From the NCBI GenBank assembly GCA_002504435.1, contig DAQP01000023.1:1-11680 (forward strand): a stretch of DNA of 11,680 nt, written 5' to 3'. A program made the translations under genes and the position numbers. The notes beneath the pieces were generated by a model that was not told the DNA's origin, made no database searches, and saw nothing but the letters and a program-made list of their open reading frames with translations. This stretch comes from Euryarchaeota archaeon UBA438 (lineage in GTDB: Archaea > Thermoplasmatota > Poseidoniia > Poseidoniales > Thalassarchaeaceae). Numbering within the stretch: position 1 is the stretch's first letter; each line of letters starts with the position of its first letter. Shown piece by piece: positions 8,901 through 11,680 of the stretch.

Positions 8901-9902
8901 GCCGAGGCGGAACGAGTGTTGCAGGGACTCGAACGCCGCCTCGGCAACCTAGGCGACGTCAACATGCTAGCAATCGAGCAATACGATACCACGGCCGAGA
9001 GAATTGCTGACCTAATGGATGACGGAAAGACGCTACGCTCACGCAGAGATCACCTAGTTTCCATAGCTGAGAAGCTTGAGTCTGAGCGAAAGATGCGTTT
9101 CATGACAGTATTCGAACACGTCAACAAGAACTTCAGCAGAGTCTATGAGATTCTTCAACCGTCTGGAAGCGGGAAACTAAGGCTTGAGAACCAGAAGAAT
9201 CCCTTCGAAGGGGGTCTGGACATGGCCTGTGTCCCCCCTGGCAAGAGCAGAAACACCAGGAGATCAGCACTTTCGGGCGGAGAGAAGTCAATGGCCGCCC
9301 TCGCTCTAATTTTCGCTATTCAGGACTACGAGCCTAGCCCATTCTACTATTTCGACGAAGTGGATCAAAACCTCGACCCCTTCAACTCCGGAAGAATTGC
9401 AACACTATGCAGGATAAGGAGCGAGAGGGCCCAGTTCATCATGGTAACACTCAGGAAGGTAAGCCTCTCGCTAGCCGACCACCATATCGGAATTACCCAT
9501 GCCGGAGATGGATGTAGCAGGAGAATCACAGACTTCGACAGGGCAGCAGCAATAGAACTCAGTGAAGAATTGGAGAAGGAAGAGAGGGCCCAAGCAGAAT
9601 CCAAGGCGGAACTCGAGTCAATGCCAGAACTTCCCAAGCCTGAGGATATGCCGAAGGTCCCAGAGCCCCTCGGTGCCCCGAAGAGCCTCGGCGGACTTGC
9701 AGAGAGAGCAGGAGTCGAGGTCGATGAAGGAGAGATTGAGGGCCATGTCCCGACTGAAGGTAGCATGGATTCCTTGAGGGAGAGGACCGAGGACTGGTCG
9801 GAGGACATAGAGGAAAGGGATCAGGTAGAATTCCCCGACGAGTCATCTACGCCAGATTCCGGAACAAAGGAACTGCCGGAGGCCAAAACTGAATCTGATT
9901 GA
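5979..9902 (+). CDS. smc: Chromosome segregation protein SMC
   Basis: The ATPase and coiled-coil arm of the prokaryotic condensin, which dimerises at its hinge and is closed by the ScpA kleisin into a ring that loops and compacts the chromosome. Seen in order: N-terminal head starting MHLIRIELENFKSFGG, Walker A GPNGSGKS (31-38), Q-loop LQGDV (Gln152), a first coiled coil (about 175-520, heptad-rich in Glu, Lys, Arg, Ala), hinge (about 525-685) including SGILGSLGEL (533-542) and GAMTGGSSS (670-678), a returning coiled coil (about 690-1045), signature LSGGEKS (1098-1104), Walker B FYYFDEVD (1122-1129, Glu1127) and D-loop NLDPFN. The head ends near 1195. After it comes an extra tail of about 110 residues, acidic with a Pro-rich stretch, making 1307 residues against roughly 1150-1200 for most prokaryotic SMCs. 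All ATPase motifs look intact. First gene of the smc-scpA-scpB operon. Confidence 0.97.
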   Translation: MHLIRIELENFKSFGGEMVIPFDMGFTAITGPNGSGKSNCGDAIQFVLGPKSTKALRASNVSELIFNGGGRGKAAKQMSVTLVFANVPEHGGKRRLRVQEDEVSFTRSVRLNRKGDPISSFRIGDKPSTATEMRRVLSEAGLRGDGYNIVLQGDVTNLATMTPHRRRGVLEEVAGVTAYDDEIRRANNQRKHVENSIETIDLLEVDKKKQLKQLGKEREQALRFRELKEERDKSKITLYQSRYRNRLDEVKLLGEERSGYTERVGLLDTSITEGNANLVSYDEELVSIEAEIKEVLAGDAQSLIQEIRQHEIDIETGSDRIGDQRKAISESSEEVKVLTEEVRRARKAWQEASDSLGAANEALSLADKSLKQAAKDENDAREAIQSGDKHARDLNRALGKATDAVSTAQDLHSQAQLEADRASQASQIASENLADLEEKYEEATMVRDDLELLGEDLRDSDGDTDRSSLADEYRRLQKQEKELRTDRDRSETRLRDAERDLSKARARQEARSSAPGSALTLAALTKLRESGQISGILGSLGELTSPKDPAHEEALATALGNGLRSIVVRDDEVAAKCIAWLRKNSGGRATFLPLSKLKTSRPQGRTLLVARNPGMIGFAHELLDYDDEVETAIVYASRNTLLVESMEVARRNMGGVRMVTLDGSLIESSGAMTGGSSSKGNRPSFGGGPSRSSSLDRLERAVEDADLLYSTVDAALRETLTNMQGLRDRINNVDGSDHSVNVRNWKADMDRAIKHVQETESKVVAAKAEFDSSEKNRAEKESEAKNAQVELNEAIEARSLAAEALQDNTPDHLSEILRKAEQTRTDAERTRLQSESSISTNQERLSLMDGRISELQRQLDKHDKAIDEAESSICVLEESIASSRDALKELKAQSSQFDEEEKILTEKRDLLFEERASLRASLEGLSKERQTIRSRIDELNAQIQQKREAVGETESELIEAGVEIPSEEVQLPTIAEAERVLQGLERRLGNLGDVNMLAIEQYDTTAERIADLMDDGKTLRSRRDHLVSIAEKLESERKMRFMTVFEHVNKNFSRVYEILQPSGSGKLRLENQKNPFEGGLDMACVPPGKSRNTRRSALSGGEKSMAALALIFAIQDYEPSPFYYFDEVDQNLDPFNSGRIATLCRIRSERAQFIMVTLRKVSLSLADHHIGITHAGDGCSRRITDFDRAAAIELSEELEKEERAQAESKAELESMPELPKPEDMPKVPEPLGAPKSLGGLAERAGVEVDEGEIEGHVPTEGSMDSLRERTEDWSEDIEERDQVEFPDESSTPDSGTKELPEAKTESD

Positions 9903-9908
9903 GGTGAT
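9901..9908 (+). promoter_or_regulatory. Ribosome binding site of scpA, overlapping the smc stop
   Basis: GAGGTGAT shares its first two bases with the TGA stop of smc and lies 3 nt before the GTG start of scpA. The arrangement lets ribosomes ending smc reload nearby and supports the GTG start at 9912 over the ATG at 9936. Confidence 0.7.
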
Positions 9909-9911
9909 ATT

Positions 9912-10916
9912 GTGGCAGTACTGGACAGTCAGGAAATGAGGGAGGACATAGTCTCCCGACTACTTGGTGGGGAGGCGGATCTGGCCACTAGTAAGTACCT
10001 AGACAGGATCTCAGAATTGGCTAGCATGGAAGAAGCAGAGCACCAGTTCCTAATCGACCCATTCGATAGATCCGTCGCACTGGTTTTCCAGATGTTTCAG
10101 TCCAGTGACTTAGACCCGTGGGACGTCGACCTCTCATTCTTCATTCAGATGTTCTCAGAGAGGATAGAGGATTCTGAAAACATCGATCTCCCAACATGCG
10201 GTCGCCTAATCAGAATGGCATGGTCAATACTCAAGAGCCAAGCATCTGACCTCATTGAAAGACAAGAGAGAGCCTTCGATTTCACGGAAGTGGAGGATAC
10301 TTGGGATTTCGAGGGAGGGTGGGAGGCCGATTTCGATGATGCCGACTACAACTTCTCAGTGGGAGTCCTCTCAGGAGATGCAGACGAAGTTCTGCCTTCC
10401 ATGTTCGAGGGCAGGATACACAGGGAAGAAGGTCGACCAGTCACTCTCACAGAACTCCTCATGGGCCTGCAAGAGGCCGGCAGACTCGCGGAAGAGCAGA
10501 GAGTCAGGGACAAGATAGCCGAAGAGAGAAGAGACGCCTTGTCAATTGCAAGGAAGAGGTTCAGTGGGAGCCTGCACGTCGAGGATCTGGAAGGTGACCT
10601 AGAGAGAACATGGGAAGCATTGATGTCAAGATCATCCAATAACGGGAAAGACATCGGCCTGAGGGAGATTTCTGAAGAACTGATGGACAGGTCTCTCGAT
10701 TCGGGAGTAGAGATCGATGAGGCTCAAGCAGAGGCCCAGGTCACAGCTCTCGTTTCAGCACTATTCCTTACTAACAGGGGCTATACTGAATTGTCTCAAG
10801 AGCCGGGGAAGGATGGCAAGATCTCACTAAAGCCACTTTGGGGCGGCGAAGAGAGCTTCTCGGAACTGACAAACAGACTCCATCCAGGGGATGGGTCATT
10901 GGGGGTGGCGAATTGA
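9912..10916 (+). CDS. scpA: Segregation and condensation protein A (kleisin ScpA)
   Basis: The kleisin subunit bridging the two SMC heads and recruiting ScpB. 334 residues, somewhat longer than typical bacterial ScpA (about 250). Seen: N-terminal SMC-binding helical domain with the family hallmark LDPWDVDL (67-74), a linker, the PVTLTELLMGLQEA segment (176-189), a charged helix (about 190-215), and a C-terminal winged-helix domain (about 240-310) with the pattern V.ALVSALFLTNRG...LSQ (277-296), as in kleisin C-termini that contact the SMC head. Odd point: residues about 121-150 form an acidic, aromatic-rich insertion (several Trp, Phe, Tyr among Asp and Glu). The GTG start has its ribosome site 3 nt upstream; the gene begins 9 nt after smc and overlaps scpB by 4 nt. 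The assignment rests on motif and strict operon context. Confidence 0.92.
   Translation: MAVLDSQEMREDIVSRLLGGEADLATSKYLDRISELASMEEAEHQFLIDPFDRSVALVFQMFQSSDLDPWDVDLSFFIQMFSERIEDSENIDLPTCGRLIRMAWSILKSQASDLIERQERAFDFTEVEDTWDFEGGWEADFDDADYNFSVGVLSGDADEVLPSMFEGRIHREEGRPVTLTELLMGLQEAGRLAEEQRVRDKIAEERRDALSIARKRFSGSLHVEDLEGDLERTWEALMSRSSNNGKDIGLREISEELMDRSLDSGVEIDEAQAEAQVTALVSALFLTNRGYTELSQEPGKDGKISLKPLWGGEESFSELTNRLHPGDGSLGVAN
10904..10909 (+). promoter_or_regulatory. Ribosome binding site deciding the scpB TTG start
   Basis: GGTGGC lies in the last codons of scpA, 3 nt before the TTG at 10913, the same spacing as the GGTGAT sites of panE, smc and scpA. This favours the TTG at 10913 over the longer reading from 10838. 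Confidence 0.55.
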
Positions 10917-11539
10917 CTGAAGCACCACCTCTTTCTTCCATGCTAGAGGCCATACTCTTCGGAGCCGGACGTTCTATGTCCGTCGATGAGCTGGCAAAAC
11001 TTCTGGGCAAGAGAAACTTCCAAGTCTCTGACTCACTAGGCGATCTCAGAAAAGAAATGGAAGCAAGAAAGAACTCCGCGCTCCAGCTTTCAGAGGTTAG
11101 TGGCAGGTGGATTATAGAAGTGAATCCCTCCCTATCCCCGTTCCTCCCTGATACTTTCAAGCCAGAGATCCCACAAAGGCTACTGCCCGCAGCCGCTCTG
11201 ATAGCCTATCATCAACCGATGCCACAAGCACAATTGGTCGATATGCTCGGTCAGAAGGCATACGATCATGTCAGAGATCTCGCCAATCTTGGACTTATCG
11301 ACAAGAGAAGAGAAGGCCTCACTAGGAGGCTCACTACGACCAGAAGGTTTGCAGAATATTTCGGCTGCCCAGAAGTGGAGTATCGCAAGGTCAAAGCATG
11401 GTTCAGGGAGGAGGCGGCAAAATTGGGGCTAACTAGTGCACAATTGGCCGCCTCACTAGCTCCCGAAGAGCAGATGACGATTGCCGAGTTTTCCGGCGAA
11501 CCCGATGCCGAAGAGATAGAGGCACAGGCAGAGGAATGA
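10913..11539 (+). CDS. scpB: Segregation and condensation protein B (ScpB)
   Basis: The winged-helix partner that binds the ScpA linker and regulates SMC ATPase and ring opening. From the TTG start it has 208 residues, the usual ScpB size. Seen: first winged helix (about 8-75) opening with MLEAILFGAGRSMSVDELAK (10-29), second winged helix (about 85-152) with ALIAYHQPMPQAQL (95-108), counterpart of the family's IAYxQPITRxE motif, then GLIDKRREG (127-135) and TTRRFAEYFG (142-151), the family's TT..F..YFG ending. The last 50 or so residues are an acidic tail. The start at 10913 forms a TTGA overlap with the scpA stop, has a correctly spaced ribosome site, and removes a 25-residue Arg/Gly-rich extension lying over scpA codons that does not look like ScpB. 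The C-terminus touches the convergent gene with no gap. Confidence 0.92.
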   Translation: MTEAPPLSSMLEAILFGAGRSMSVDELAKLLGKRNFQVSDSLGDLRKEMEARKNSALQLSEVSGRWIIEVNPSLSPFLPDTFKPEIPQRLLPAAALIAYHQPMPQAQLVDMLGQKAYDHVRDLANLGLIDKRREGLTRRLTTTRRFAEYFGCPEVEYRKVKAWFREEAAKLGLTSAQLAASLAPEEQMTIAEFSGEPDAEEIEAQAEE

Positions 11540-11680
11540 CTATTCTCCCCTGACCTCAGATAGGGCCCTCTCCACAACTGCCATCGTAATTCTCTCACCG
11601 CTTTCTCTGACGCTCTTGGCGACAGCCTCTATTTCCGGGCCTTCAGCACCAGCTGCCGCTACCATATTCATCAGATGCAA
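11540..11680 (-). CDS. C-terminal 46 residues of an unrecognised protein (partial)
   Basis: On the minus strand a frame enters at the right edge of the window and ends with TAG at 11542-11540, one base beyond the scpB stop. The 46 visible residues include MNMVAAAGAEGPEIEAVAKS and ITMAVVERALSEVRGE, Ala, Glu and Val rich with alternating charge, compatible with two amphipathic helices. Composition matches the neighbouring real genes, and coding up to the scpB stop fits the packing seen at panE/nadB. I do not recognise the family; the start lies outside the window. The other minus-strand frame crossing this region (ending at 11266) runs antisense through scpB and looks non-coding. Confidence 0.6.
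   Translation of the reverse strand: MHLMNMVAAAGAEGPEIEAVAKSVRESGERITMAVVERALSEVRGE

Noticed and set aside
8501..8992. Minus-strand open frame of 163 codons inside smc
   Set aside because: Again a Ser-rich antisense shadow of the coiled coil, with no recognisable domain.
9365..9808. Minus-strand open frame of 147 codons opposite the smc head and tail
   Set aside because: Ser/Pro-rich product mirroring the acidic tail; no ribosome site or family features seen.
10838..10912. A longer scpB reading starting at a TTG inside scpA
   Set aside because: The extra 25 residues are Arg/Gly rich, lie entirely over scpA codons, lack ScpB similarity, and have no ribosome site; the TTG at 10913 has both a site and a 4-nt overlap.
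1..11680. CRISPR array, transposon ends, tRNA or rRNA genes, defence cassette
   Set aside because: Reading by eye found no regular spaced repeats, transposase, integrase or tRNA-like cloverleaf; nearly all bases are accounted for by conserved housekeeping genes.

Overview
The window looks like a piece of a euryarchaeal chromosome. Supporting evidence: genes for an archaeal A/V-type ATP synthase (subunits B and D), a complete SMC-ScpA-ScpB condensin operon, a site-2-protease-like protein of archaeal/EGY type, and GGTGAT Shine-Dalgarno motifs at fixed distance from ATG, GTG and TTG starts. Dense packing, acidic proteins and mid-range GC suggest a marine Thermoplasmatota lineage such as Poseidoniales (Marine Group II). 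That placement is inference and could not be tested here.

Layout. Bases 1-117 are the 3' end of the ATP synthase subunit B gene. Subunit D follows (139-756) with a strong ribosome binding site. An 818-residue membrane protein (753-3209) overlaps it by 4 nt. It has the fold signature of an M50/S2P intramembrane protease but has lost the zinc-binding residues, and it carries a large, sequon-rich, cysteine-paired outer domain. A ketopantoate reductase homologue (3210-4160) abuts it. On the opposite strand is L-aspartate oxidase, nadB (4161-5810), whose stop codon directly touches that of panE. A 168-bp divergent spacer (5811-5978) with TATA-like elements and a hairpin separates nadB from smc.

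The smc (5979-9902), scpA (9912-10916) and scpB (10913-11539) genes form a tight operon encoding all three parts of the chromosome-compaction complex: ATPase, kleisin and its winged-helix partner. SMC has an unusual disordered acidic tail of about 110 residues. A last gene, unrecognised and cut by the window edge, runs on the minus strand (11540-11680), again with zero bases between its stop and that of scpB.

Functionally the window is mostly housekeeping: energy conversion, CoA and NAD precursor synthesis, and chromosome organisation. I see no CRISPR array, insertion sequence, tRNA, rRNA or defence cassette. The best candidate for something undescribed is the apparent pseudoprotease coupled to the ATP synthase operon. 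No gene-free stretch exceeds 300 bases.
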